From Blasia pusilla (lineage: Eukaryota > Marchantiophyta > Marchantiopsida > Blasiales), in contig CM114272.1 in the NCBI GenBank assembly GCA_050084515.1, positions 24,862,001 to 24,926,000 on the forward strand: DNA of 64,000 nucleotides, read 5' to 3'. Positions 23,266-34,860 of the stretch are shown here, one piece after another. Each line of letters begins with the position of its first letter. Within the stretch, counting starts at the first letter, position 1. The position numbers were made by a program, and so were the translations under genes. The notes below the pieces were generated by a model. The model searched no databases. It saw only the letters and a list, made by a program, of their open reading frames with translations, and was not told where the DNA came from.

Positions 23266-24560
23266 GCTCATAACCCCCTCACAAGATGGTACACCCTTAG
23301 CTACACCATCATCTGAGCAAATAACTCCTCCACCAGCATGAGCAACCAACTCCACATGCCCAGCCATTACATCCCATCTACTCCAGGGATGCAAAATACT
23401 ACTCTCCTCGCCCCCAGGCGATGCCTCTACCGTCCCGGTAGCCATCGAGCTCATCACAAGGGGTGGAAGACCCACAGACATAGTCCGAAGTCGACGCTGC
23501 TCGGCCATACCAAGACTCAAAATCCAAGTCAAACAATTCAGGTCCATGGCCTGACCCAACACATGACGTCGTGAAGCCTCGGAAATAGAAGCAAATTTGT
23601 CACACCAAAGAGCAAATCCCATCGACGCTCTCTCTCATCAGCGTTAGGCTCCACCAACTATCGCACATGAGAATCCCATACAAGCCCGGACCACCTTCCT
23701 GTAGGCATGTGACGAGGAAAACTCACAAATGTGGGTAATGCCATCCCGGTGGCCCACACGGTTCACCACGCCATGGGTGACCAATCAATAACCCTCACCA
23801 CTTGGGAAAGTCGCCAAGATTCAAGATACTATCCTTTGTAAGGCGAGGATCCCGCCGCATCGCATCATCTGGCTCGACGTAGAACCTCCCTAGGCAACAA
23901 GTTTGTCCACCACAAGCGTGGGCGATGTGCACGTGAGCCAACTCATGTTTGCATCCAACAACACCGCTGGTCCAATCCAAGACCGCACCTCATGAACACT
24001 CGCCATCATCCGGGTCCGAGTGTCACCCAACAATGGAACATTCTCCAGAATATAAGCTAGAGCATGTGCCTGATGAACCTGAAGATGTCGTAACACCCGT
24101 AACATCTCCCAAAATAATCGAGACCTAGGGTCATGTTATCCCTCACCCGACCCAAAGACGTGTATGACGACGACATGGCCATCCAAAGCAATCACCAAAT
24201 CCACAAGACCAACCCTCTCAAGGTCCTGTGCCCCCAACAATGCAATGTATGATGGTAAAGCACGCTGGTACCCACGAATAGCTGATGGCGGCAACAACTC
24301 TAGATATCTCCGCATCAACTGACCAATATGTCGGGATGAGACTCTCTGGGCCGTCTCATCTCGCTCCACATACACGTATCTCCGCACAGGGAATACCGGC
24401 CTGCAACACTGCAGCCAAACCAGTGCTAATCCCACCAAAGAGATCTAACACAAAAATGCCCTCCGTGCGGATCTTGCCATACAATGGGTGTAGTATCCAA
24501 AGGGGATAACCAATTGGGCTTGAAGTAGGAGTCCGTGGGGCCTCCTCTTCCTCGTGAGGT
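23266..24560 (-). pseudogene. DNMT3-type DNA methyltransferase domain, copy B
   Basis: Motif I reads GIFVLDLFGGISTGLAAVLQ (about 24410-24465), the best match to the DNMT3 pattern FxGIxTGL. It is followed by RYVYVERDETAQRVSSRHI. Motif IV has lost its PCQ through small indels (the frame reads ALDGHVVVIHV near 24160-24200). Motif VI reads ILENVPLLGDT (about 24040). The motif X block reads RHVLGQAMDLNCLTWILSLG (23500-23570). The TAG before motif IX/X (23658-23660) is shared with A and C. The domain is not functional. Confidence 0.82.
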
Positions 24561-24879
24561 ATAATGACCTCACACCAAGCCTCTGCACTAGGCGATCGCC
24601 TCTGCCGTAGTGCTTTGCTCGAACTCCAAAGTGGCACATCCAACGATGAGGATGCCTTTGCTGCAAAAATAGGGACCTCCTCTACCTCCTCATGCACAGG
24701 AGAATCCATAGCGAGAAACATTACCCTCCAAAAATCTCCTGGCCAAGTGACTACTCCACTAAAACCATCCACAGATGCTAACACTGTTGGGAAAGACCCT
24801 CCTGGTCGAGCCCCATAAATAAATCTCACAGGAACTTGGCTCATACGTCTATCCCGGACTGCCAACTTGGTCTATAAGA

Positions 24880-25330
24880 TTTGTCTCAGTCCGATAATCC
24901 ATCTGAAAACCCATCGGGTACAATCTGCTCCTCCAATTAGAACATCATACGACTCGGTGATGTGACTACCATGCAGATACTCCCAACCGGGAGCTATTAG
25001 TCGCATGATCTAGTCTCAACTGCATGAAAACTTCTCCGTTCATGAATTGAGACCTATCATTGGCTCCTCCAAGTGATGTTTGAACGGAATGGGCAAGGCT
25101 CAAGCTTTGACCTCCGAATACCCAAACCAATACATGCCGCCTTTCCCAACATCAAGGTTGGGCACGAGTCTAACAAGACTCTATCTGGTCTATACACTGT
25201 CTTGTAGGACTCACCAATCGAAAGATCCCACTCCGGTTGTCCAACATACATACACCAGGTGTAAGCCCTCTCACGATCAATGGTGGCCGGTGGTAATGCA
25301 TCCATCTTCGCCCTTCTTTGCGCCAAGTAG
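24880..25330 (-). pseudogene. Aspartic protease, copy B
   Basis: The frame 25057-25326 reads YRPDRVLLDSCPTLMLGKAACIG. The DSG of copies A and C is damaged by a small deletion (DSC), removing the catalytic Gly. The later block near 24930-24970 is shifted. Confidence 0.75.
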
Positions 25331-25389
25331 CACCGGTACTCAATGCTACTCTTGACATAGAGGGTCGCTCCACCGCAACACCCTCATCC

Positions 25390-27333
25390 ACCTCAACACG
25401 TGTAGCAAGAATAACACCCCACGTTCACACAAGCGTGGTTCTTTCTGAAATCAGGAGCTAAGTCAACTCCTAAAGCCATCGGCTCCGTGGCCGAAAACAA
25501 TGGGGATCCCAACATGAAGTTGCCATCCGCAATCTGCCTTTGGATCTTTGCATCCGTGTCTACTACACGCGATGTAGATGCCTCAGTCCCCACTATCGGC
25601 TCAATAGGCTGCGTAGGAACCATGGATGGAGTCCTAAGCACCTCAGACAACAAGAATGACTGGGGAAGCCTAGCTTGCCTCCCAGCCTCACCCCTCTGTG
25701 GGTCCAACTCCACAGTAGCACCACGTGGCTCTGACGCTCGAGTGGCTCCTCTCGAATCGCGGTGATGCCTCAACTTTTGTCTTTGCACTCGCCATATAAG
25801 AGAGATCATCCCCTCCATAAGAGGTGGAAGCCCTTGCTCCCGAACCTGATCTATGCTGGATACCAGCCATAGTAGCCAACTTCTGCTCCAAGTGCTCAAT
25901 CCTGGCAGCCATAGCTGACTATGTCGTAGTGGTAGGGGTTGCCACCGTAGGCTCTCCAACCACTGGTCCACCTCTACCACCCCTACCACCTCTACCACCT
26001 CGGCCTCTCGGAGCTACTCCACCACGGCCACGGCCTGATCTCAACTCTGGATGAAGATCAAAGCAACGCTCTCGAGGATGACCTAGTCTCCCGCAATGAT
26101 CACACTGAGTTGGGGCCGACTGAGGCCCATCCTCCAAAGTCCGTCTCCCATCCTCTTGGGGACAAAACTTCCTAACATGATCACCTCCACATGTCCAACA
26201 TGACTGTCCTTGCTGCGGGGCAGCAAATGAAGGCAATGGTCTCGTGTCCCTCTAGGACTTGACTGAGGTCTCGTGTACCCCCCACGACTCCCACTACTAC
26301 TACCACCACCACTACTACAAGACTGTGAGGTGGGCGGCTGAACACGAGAAGTAGTAGTTGTATCCCTACTGAATGCGGATGTCACTACTCTCTCCTTCAC
26401 CATGTTAAGGTCAATCTTCTCAGATAGAGCAAACACATGGGTCAATGTGGGTGAATCATCACTCATAAGAGTAGCATCACGTACCCTACGGCGCAAATCT
26501 CTGTCCAAGATCCCATACCAAAACTGGACTGGCTGATCCTCAGTCACACCCTGGGTAATCTGAAATCAGCGTTGCATACGCGTGTATGCCTCACGAAGAC
26601 TCTCACCGTCTTTTCGCTCAATGTCTGAAGATTCCTCAACTTCTCCGTCTTCACTCCTTGATAGTTCTTCTTCAACCTCTTGAAGAACTCTGCAACGGGC
26701 TAAACGATGGTGGGGCACTAGTACCTCCACTAGTACCCCCACTAGTACCTCCACCAGTACCCCCACTCCGGCTCGTACTCGCACCACTCAGCGTCGGGTC
26801 GGGTGGCATAGTAGGAGCACTACTACCAATACCACCATGGGTGATAGACACATAGCCTCGAGACCAATATTGTCTCCATGCCTCAATCTCAAGCAACATG
26901 GTCCTTCCTAAACTCATGGTAATCATCCATGGGTGGTCCTTCCAAGTCTTTGAAACAACCCCTTCCAAGCCAAGAAGGGTGTAAACAACATGGCGTTCAA
27001 CATGCATATCACACCACGTATCAAACTCCTGCATGAAGTCCTCCAACTCAATGGTACCCACTTTGCACCGAGTATCGTCGTGGGCCCTTCATGGCCCCAT
27101 ATCCACCGTCCATGTCCCAAATCAATGGAGCGCAACACTCGATAACAACGTAGAAGACTCGGTGTTTGGAACACCTCGTCCTCCTCTTCATCAACCGTCG
27201 GAAGTGGAAAAGGTAGCCGATACCTAAATCCACTCCGTGTGAAACCACCATCATCCGCACACGGTCCCCAACCAGACCACCCGATGACTCCGTGATGACC
27301 AACGCCGATGCCGCACCACCACCAAATTACCAA
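25390..27333 (-). pseudogene. Gag polyprotein, copy B
   Basis: Zinc knuckles are intact and in one frame here: CWTCGGDHVRKFC and CDHCGRLGHPRERC (25919-26236), joined without the TAG seen in A and C. The RGG-like box follows (GRGRGGVAPRGRGGRGGRGG). The central piece (26083-26547) reads VQFWYGILDRDLRRRVRDAT and ALSEKIDLNMVKERVV. The N-terminal piece (26672-27061) reads SLGRTMLLEIEAWRQYWSRG and ends SFSP before a shift. The repeated GGTSGGTS codons near 26715-26760 are a local tandem expansion. Confidence 0.8.
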
Positions 27334-28798
27334 GTGACGTCGATGTCGCTATACTATTCTAGCTCTACTAGCTATGGGTGTAGGCAACCTAACTTGTCAT
27401 CACCACAAGAAGTCTCCCACAATCTACTCGTCATCCCTCCGGCCTCACTATCGGTAGCACACAGGAGTAACACTACTCGAAATCAGCGTCAACCCTAACA
27501 ATGGGCGCAAGCAAGAAGCACGATGGAGGGATCCAAACACAGAAATCCAACGACAACCCTCCAATCGCAAATGGAAATCAAGGTAACACAATCCACCAAA
27601 CGTGGTGCCCTCGAATCCACAAAACCCACCACACAATTCTAACGCAATAGCTACTCCGCCATGGTCGATGACGTGCTAGTTAACGCGCAAAGACCTGAAA
27701 ATATCACTGCATGGAGAGGCTACACCGTACTATGCGCTAGAGGTACATCAACCAAAAACCTGAGATGCATAAAGCGCCTAACACATCTCGAACAGCACCA
27801 AATGAGCAACAACGATGCAGACACCGGCATAGTTAAGAACTCGGCGGTTAAGCGTCCTCAGCAGTAGCCCAAAGATGGGTGACCAGTTATGCAAAACTCA
27901 AATCCCAAATCCTGCAAAAATTGCCTCATGCCCAAGCAAGCAAGCTTTCTTGCTTGCTCCTTGCTCCTTACTCCGCCTCTCACGCCCACTCGCCCCGAGC
28001 TACCACGAGTTGCCTCGAAGCCTCGAAACGCCGAGAAATGCTCGAGACATGCTCCTATCGCCCCGTTCGCCACGCTTCGCCATGCTTCGCTATGGAGAGA
28101 GGTCCAACCAAGGCGCCCCCAACGAGATAGGCGTCTCCAAAAATGAACGAGTCACCAACCAACCAGCCCCTCCGATCCGCTGTCCACCATAGCCAGACCT
28201 TGAGCTAGTCCGCAAAATTTTGATCAGAAATTACTTACAGAATACGTGACTAAAATCAAATCTGTTTCAATCAGAATTCAATTGACCACCATAGCTATCT
28301 CTCCACAAAAAATCAGCTACAACCGAGCTCTGTACTCCGAGCTAAAAATCAAACAAACTTGCTGTCCATACACCTCAAGAATCGCAAACCGGTCAAAGTG
28401 CTTCCGCCAAGTTTCATGCACGAGAAATCCATAGCAACGCTCCACACACTCGAGCAGATAGATTCACAGGAGATCACAATACGAGTAGCAATAGGAACCT
28501 CTCACCCGATCTGGATGAACTTCAACACAGCTTCCGCACTCCAAGCTCTCCACATGAGAAAACCGTCGAACACAAACCAGAATCTTCAATCCTTGATAAC
28601 TTCCAACTCCCTTGACGAAATCCGGCGATCTAAAGCGCGTTGGAAAGCTCTCAGCAAGGCGCTTCTTTCCCAACCAACTGCGCACCAGATTCACACCTCC
28701 AACATAGGCCACAAGCCACAAACATCCACGGCTGAGTACACAATCAGCCCTAACCAGATCCCACTGATCTACAATCGAAGCTACCATCGATCTACTCC
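27334..28798 (-). other. 5' leader of copy B
   Basis: Aligns throughout with the leaders of A and C; no conserved frame. Confidence 0.6.
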
Positions 28799-28809
28799 AG
28801 TTCTTTGAG
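28799..28809 (-). promoter_or_regulatory. Putative self-primer binding site, copy B
   Basis: CTCAAAGAACT on the element strand, directly inside A1. It is complementary to AGTTCTTTGAG in A1 (plus 28973-28983). The TATA of A1 (complement of CTTATA, 29008-29013) lies 30 bp upstream of that word. Confidence 0.6.
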
Positions 28810-29177
28810 TGAAATCCGTGAAAGACCTACTGTCATAAAACACGTTTACAATCACATACAATCGAGCCAAACCCACTCCACGATGGGAGAATCTAGGTCG
28901 AAGCTTGCGGGAAACACCATAGCCAAGAGCTCTACTCACTACCAAGGCTAACTCCCAACGCAACAGGCTCAACTCAAAGAACTGACTGTTCTTTGAGGGC
29001 AAGCCACCTTATATCCTCCAAACTAAGAGCGGGCCCTACTGGGAAAGTCACCCCCAAGTGAGTAACCCCCAACCCTATGTATGGAACCGCATCTCTACCA
29101 AGCCACTACGGTCCTACATAAGGAATGGCCTCTACCAGCACACCATACTCTAGGACATAATCCGTATGGTCATGAAA
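28810..29177 (-). repeat. 5' terminal segment A1 of copy B with TATA box
   Basis: Near-identical to A2 (19540-19905). On the element strand GGATATAAGG is followed 30 nt later by AGTTCTTTGAG, the presumed 5' end of the RNA. The outer terminus reads CATGAAA instead of CATGACA, one change. Confidence 0.8.
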
Positions 29178-29181
29178 ATAG

Positions 29182-30420
29182 AGCCACTTTGGCCTGTAGG
29201 GTTTGAGGGTTAGTTGGAAGTTGAGTAGTAGTTGGTCTTATGAGAGGACCGTGTGTGTAGTTGTTAGGGAGTTAGTATCTTGTGTACTATAAGTCATTTT
29301 TTATTTACTAGGAGGAGGTTACATGTTTGTAAAGGTCACCCATGGAGGTGCCAAGAGGGATATACGTTAGATGAGGCTCATTCAAACCTTATCTTCCTTA
29401 AACTAGACCCATGTTGGGACGCATGATATAATGAAACTTGCATATATTGAGTCTAGATTATTTCTTGAAGAGTAGGCTAGGATTGATCAAAGATCACCTG
29501 TATTGGGAGTTCATCGCAAACTATCTCATACTGCTACCAACATGTGTATCATTGTGTGAATTTTTTTTGATGAGGCAAAGTTGATTGTAGATTTCATGAG
29601 CGTTACATTTTATTATTGGGGTTATCCAATTGTTTATGTGTAGAAATGGTAGATGGATCTTAGACTTATGTGCATAAGAGACAATGTATGTTGGCCGGAA
29701 TGTCTATGTGCACACAAATTTCTCATGGGCCGCTCTTTGGGGCCCTCCTTGTTTCTAGACTTTTTCTCATGCATTTATTTAGATCTTTAGTGCATTTGAG
29801 CCAACTTTGCACAAGTTTTCCTATGCCCTATTATTCATCTCGGATGCACCTTAAGTCTAGCCATTATGATCTCGAACGTGGAGATTCCCCAAATGCTCAA
29901 TTATATTCCAAGCTTAGTTGCAGTCTTCTTGGAGTCTTGTGGGACTTGAGATCTTCTCAAGTTCCACTCGGCATTTGGTCATGCTCTCCTAAGTCACAAT
30001 TATCATATTTTGAGACTCCATCTAGCCTCTCGTCTCTCTTCTGCAATTCATGTCTTGCTCATGACTAAAAAGACTAGATCTTAGTATGAGCCCACTAGAG
30101 TTTTGATGTTCTACATTGCTGCATGTTTGGTTACAAGGTTTGTGAGATTATCTCTCATTGAAGAGTAATCTTATTAGACTGTATCATGTTTATAGCTCAT
30201 ACACCTTCAAGGTTCAAGAATAATGAAGTAGCCATTAAATCATTGTTCTATATTATACACCTACACTTCCCACCTTTTATGAATATTGTAAAGTGAAGTT
30301 TATCCACTCCAAATTTTCTTGATATCTTAGGCATATGTGCCTAGCCAGTAAAATCATCGTAAACTTATGTAAGCAACACATCTTTTTATATTTCATTCTC
30401 ATTGAGTTTTCCATCAGTGA
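29182..30420. other. AT-rich non-coding stretch
   Basis: No gene recognised. The frame at 29670-30068 (132 codons, plus) resembles nothing I know and overlaps sequence with weak likeness to repeat R1 (the 'gagcccactagagttttgatgttct' phrase at about 30085). Confidence 0.35.
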
Positions 30421-30974
30421 GTAAAGCTTTGTCTCCATTGCCTATTGGGCCGCTTCATGAGTTACATTCACTTTTACTAGTATGTAATCAAAGTCATTCA
30501 CATGGTACTATAGTGGCATTATAGTTTTAATTTTTATTATATTTTCCATGGTTGGAGAAAAAAAAATAAGCTCATCCCTAGAAAGGATATAGATGGACAA
30601 GTTTGGACATGGATTGCAAAAGATGGAACCCACACTTATAGTTCATAATGGAAGGCAAAGCAAGGATGGGTGTGGCAATAAGGGAGGAGGAAGTGGAGTA
30701 AAGCTTTGTCTCCATTGCCTATTGGGCCGCTTCATGAGTTACATTCACTTTTACTAGTATGTAATCGAAGTCATTCACATGGTACTATAGTGGCATTATA
30801 GTTTTAATTTTATTATATTTTCCATGGTTGGAGAAAAAAAAATAAGCTCATCCCTAGAAAGGATATGGATGGACAAGTTTGGACATGGATTGCAAAAGAT
30901 GGAACCCACACTTATAGTTCATAATGGAAGGCAAAGCAAGGATGGGTGTGGCAATAAGGGAGGAGGAAGTGGAG
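30421..30974. repeat. Tandem duplication, two units of about 277 bp
   Basis: Both units begin GTAAAGCTTTGTCTCC (30421 and 30698) and end AAGTGGAG (30697 and 30974). They differ at only a few positions (for example AATCAAAG versus AATCGAAG and one T in a T-run), so the duplication is recent. Confidence 0.9.
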
Positions 30975-31130
30975 ATGGGAGGAGGAAGAAATGAGAAAGT
31001 AAAGATCATGAAGCCAAGTGGGGAGGGAGGGATATCTTGGGATGAGAAAGAAAGGGTAGATGAGGCCGACATGGACAAGTCCTTCTATAGGACGGATGTA
31101 AGTCCACAGACATGGACATATCCGCAAACA
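30590..31130 (-). repeat. Dispersed repeat R2, copy 2
   Basis: The reverse complement matches 5371-5655 (GTGGACTTACATCCGTCC, GCAATCCATGTCC and a pyrimidine-rich centre). Part of it was included in the tandem duplication. Confidence 0.5.
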
Positions 31131-31472
31131 CATACTTTTTCCATATGCAACCTTGATACTTTCTCTCATAAAATTGTTTTGTAAAAAATTGAAAGAAGTG
31201 GACAAATCAAGGAAGTATTGTCTAATCATCCATTTTTTTGTCTTGGATTTATCGGCTAAAGAATTTACAATACCATATGGACAACATATGTATTTTTTTA
31301 ACTCCAAATTTAATTTCTTCATTGAGGTGCTAGATTTTACAATCACATAATTTAAATTATTTATTTTATTATTTAATAATTTTATTAAAATATAATAAGT
31401 TTTGAACTTTTCATGGATGCACTGCTATGAAATCTAATGTTTTAGGCCAACCCCTACTACACATTATTAAAT
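31131..31472. other. AT-rich spacer before copy C
   Basis: Nothing recognised; it supplies the AAAT left flank of copy C (31469-31472). Confidence 0.3.
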
Positions 31473-31840
31473 TGTCATGACCATACGGATTAGGTCGTAG
31501 AGTATAGTGTGCTAGTAGAGGCCATACCTTATGTAGGGCCGCAGTGTCTAGGTAGAGATGCGATTTCATACATAGGGTTGGGGGTTACTCAATTGAGGGT
31601 GACTTTTCCAGTAGGGCCCGCTCTTAGGTTGAAGGATATAAGGTGGAGTGCACTCAAAGAACTTACAGTTCTTTGAGTTGAGCCTGTTGTGTTGGGAGTT
31701 AGCCTTGGTAGTGAGTAGAGCTCTTGGCTATAGTGTTTTCCGCAAGCTTCGACCTAGATTCTCCCATCGTGGAGTGGGTTTGGCTCGATTGTATGTGATT
31801 CTATACGTGTTTTATGACTTTAGGTCTTTCACGGATTTCA
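31473..31840 (+). repeat. 5' terminal segment A1 of copy C
   Basis: Starts TGTCATGACC and ends GGATTTCA just before the primer site. It contains the promoter and a hairpin, CTCAAAGAAC-TTACA-GTTCTTTGAG, at 31653-31677. Confidence 0.8.
31637..31677 (+). promoter_or_regulatory. TATA box and presumed RNA start / self-primer word
   Basis: TATAAGG at 31637-31643. Thirty bases downstream, 31667-31677 reads AGTTCTTTGAG, at the expected start of transcription. This 11-base word is the exact complement of the site at 31841-31851. Confidence 0.6.
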
Positions 31841-31851
31841 CTCAAAGAACT
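31841..31851 (+). promoter_or_regulatory. Putative self-primer binding site, copy C
   Basis: CTCAAAGAACT directly follows the CA that closes segment A1. In Tf1-type elements the first 11 nt of the RNA pair with a site placed exactly like this and prime minus-strand DNA. Confidence 0.6.
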
Positions 31852-33330
31852 AGAGTAGATCGATGGTAGCTTCGATTGTGGATCAGTAGGATCTGGTTAG
31901 GGCTGATTGTGTACTCAGCCGTGGATGTTCGTGGCTTGTGGACTATGTTGGAGGTGTGAATCTGGTGCGTGGTTGGTTGGCAAAGAAGCACCTTGCTGAG
32001 AGCTTTCCAACGCAATTTAGATCGCCGGATTTTGTCAAGGGAGTTGGAAGTTATTAAGGATTGAAGATTCTGGTTCGTGTTCGACGGTTTTCTGATGTGG
32101 AGAGCTTGGAGTGCGGAAGCTCTGTTGAAGTTCATCGAGATTGGGTGAGAGGTTCCTATTGCTACTTGTATTGTGATCTCATGTGAAGCTATCTGCTTGA
32201 GTTTGTGGAGCGTTGCGGATTTCTGCGTCCATGAAACTGGGCGGAAGCGTTGTCGGATTTGCGATTCTGAAGGTGTATGGACAGCAAGTTTGTCTGATTT
32301 TTAGCTCGGAGTGCAGAGCTTGGTTGTAGTTGATTTTTTGTGGAGAGATAGCTATTGTGGTCAATTGAATTTTGGTGGAAACAAATTCAATTTTGGTCAA
32401 GGATTTGTGAAGTAATTGCTGTTCAAAATTTTGTGGACTAGCTCAAGGTTTGGCTATGGTGGACAGCGGATCGGAGGGGCTGGTTGGTTGGTGACTCGTT
32501 CATTGTTGGAGATGCCTATCCCATTGGGGGAGCCCTGGTTGGGCCTCTCTCCATAGCAAAGCATGGCGAAGCGTGGCGAACGGGGCATATCTCGAGCATT
32601 TCTCGGCGTTTCGAGGCAACTCGTGGTAGCTCGGGGCGAGTGGGCGTGAGAGGCGGAGTAAGGAGCAAGGAGCAAGCAAGCAAGCTTTCTTGCTTGGGCG
32701 TGAGGCAATTTTTGTTGGATTTTTGATTTGAGTGTTGCATAACTGGTCACCCATCTTTGGGCTATTCTTCCTGGAAGACGCTTAACTGGTGAGTTCTTAA
32801 CTATGCCAGTGTACACACTGGTGTAGCTCATTTGGTGATGTTCGGAGATGTGTTAGGCGCTTTATGCATCTCAAGTTTTGGGTTGATGTACCTCTACCGC
32901 ATAGTACGGTGTAGCCTCTCCATGCATGTGATATTTTCAGGTGCTGCGAGTCCGACTAGCACGTCATCGACCCGCAGCGGAGTAGCTATTGCGTTAGAAT
33001 TGTGTGGTGGGTTCTGTGGATTCAGGGGCGCCACGTTTGGTGGATTGTGTTACCTTGATTTCCATTTGCGATTGGAGGGTTGTCGTTGGACTTCCTGTGT
33101 TTGGATCCCCTCCATCGTTGCTTCTTGCTTGCGCGCCCATTGTTAGGGTTGACGCTGATTTCCAGAGTAGTGTTACTCCTGTGTGCTAGCGGTAGTGAGG
33201 CTGGAGTGATGACCAGTAGACCGTGGGAGTCTTCTTGTGGTGATGACAGGTTAGGGTGCCTACACCCATAGCTAGTAGAGCTAGAATAGTATAGCGACAT
33301 CGACGTCACTTGGTTACTTAGTGGTGATAA
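31852..33330 (+). other. 5' leader of copy C
   Basis: About 1.5 kb, conserved with A and B, without a conserved frame. It includes the AGCAAGCAAGCAAGC-like run near 32670-32695. Confidence 0.6.
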
Positions 33331-34860
33331 TTTGGTGGTGGTGCGGCATCGGCGTTGGTCATCACACAGCTGTCGGGTGGTCTGGTTGGGGACCGTGGTC
33401 CGGACAGTGGTGGTTTCACATGGAGTGGATTTAGGTATCGGCTACCTTTTCCACTTCCGACGGTTGATAAAGAGGAGGACGAGGATGTTCGAAACACCGA
33501 GTCTTCTACGTTGTTATCGAGTATTGCAGCTCCATTGATTTGGGACATGGACGAGATATATGGGGCCATGAAGGGCCCACGACGATACTCGGGTGCAGTG
33601 GGCACCATTGAGTTGGAGGACTTCATGCAAAAGTTTGATACGTGGTGTGATATGCAGATGTTGCGGAACGCCACATTGTTTACACCCTTCTTGGCTTGGA
33701 AGGGGTTGTTTCAACACTTGGAGGGACCACCCATGGATGATTACCATGAGTTTAGGGAGGACCATGTTGCAGAGATTGAGGCGTGGAGACAATATTGGTC
33801 TCGAGGCTATGTGTCTATCACCCATGGTGGTATTGGTAGTATTGCTCCTACTGTGCCAGCCAGCCCGACATTGAGTGGTACGAGTACGAGCTGGAGTGGG
33901 GGTACCCATGGAGGTACCCCTAGGGTACTAGTGGAGGTACTAGTGCCCCACCATCGTTCAGCCCGGTTGCAGAGTTCTTCAAGAGGTTGAAGAAGAACTA
34001 TCAGGTGTGAAGACAAAGAAGTTGAGGAGTCTTCAAGAATTTGAGCGAAAGACTGGTGAGAGTCTTCGTGAGGCATACACTCGTATGCGACGCTTAATTC
34101 CAATTATCCAAGCTGTGACTGAGGCTCAGGCAGTCCAGTTTTGGTATGGGATCTTGGACATAGAGTTGCTCCGCAGGGTACGTGATGCTACTCTTATGAA
34201 TGATGATTCACCCACATTGACCCATGGGTTTGCTCTATCTGAGAAGATTGAGCTTAACATGGTGAAGGAGAGAGTGGTGACATCCGCATTCAGTAGGGAT
34301 ACAACAACTACTTCTCGTGTTAAGCAGCCCACCTCACAATCTCGTAGTGGTGGTGGTGGTAGTAGTAGTGGGAGTCGTGGGGGGTACACACGACCTCAGT
34401 CATGTCCTAGAGGGACACTTGCGCAGAGACCATTGCCTTCATTTGCTGCCCCGCAGCAAGGACAATCATTTTGGACATGTGGAGGTGATCATGTTAGGAA
34501 GTTTTGTCCCCAAGAGGATGGGAGACAAACTTTGGAGGATAGGCCTCAGTCGGCCCCAACTTAGTGTGATCATTGCGGGAGACCAGGTCATCCTCGAGAA
34601 TGTTGCTTTGATCTTCATCCAGAGTTGAGATCAGGCCGCGGCTGTGGTGGAGTAGCTTCGAGAGGCCGAGGTGGTAGAGGTGGTAGGGGTGGACCAGTGG
34701 TTGGAGAGCCTACGGTGGCTACCTCTACCACTACGACAGAGTCAGCTATGGCTGCCAGGATTGAGCAGTTGGAGTAGAAGTTGGCTTCTATGGCTGGTAT
34801 CCAAAGATAGATCAGTTCGGGAGCAGGGCTTCCACCTCTTATGGAGGGGATGATCTCTCT
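33331..34860 (+). pseudogene. Gag polyprotein, copy C
   Basis: The capsid-like piece at 33355-33990 (211 codons) reads GPRRYSGAVGTIELEDFM and PMDDYHEFREDHVAEIEAW. The frame shifts near 33960-34010 and continues at 34007-34564 (ESLREAYTRMRRLIPIIQ; ALSEKIELNMVKERVV; Ser/Gly-rich run). The first zinc knuckle has lost its first Cys (FWTCGGDHVRKFC). A TAG at about 34562 precedes the second (CDHCGRPGHPREC). An RGG-like box follows at 34640-34700. Confidence 0.8.

Larger units (their letters stand above)
19433..29177 (-). mobile_element. Ty3/gypsy retrotransposon copy B with DNMT and PHD domains (A1-genes-B1-A2-B2)
   Basis: The whole unit is flanked by ATAG on both sides (19429-19432 and 29178-29181), an exact 4-bp target duplication. 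On the element strand the order is A1, leader, gag, protease, methyltransferase, RT/RNase H, integrase, PHD, B1, a 2-bp spacer, A2, B2. A1 and A2 differ at only about ten positions by eye, so the insertion is fairly young. It shares derived changes with copy C. It also has many 1-4 bp indels that neither A nor C has, more than its substitutions would suggest. Confidence 0.88.

Noticed and set aside
32820-32895. tRNA-like segment in the leader (TAGCTCATTTGG and GGGTTGATGTACC resemble pol III boxes A and B)
   Set aside because: No cloverleaf can be folded by eye and box A is imperfect; it is shared leader sequence of copies A-C.
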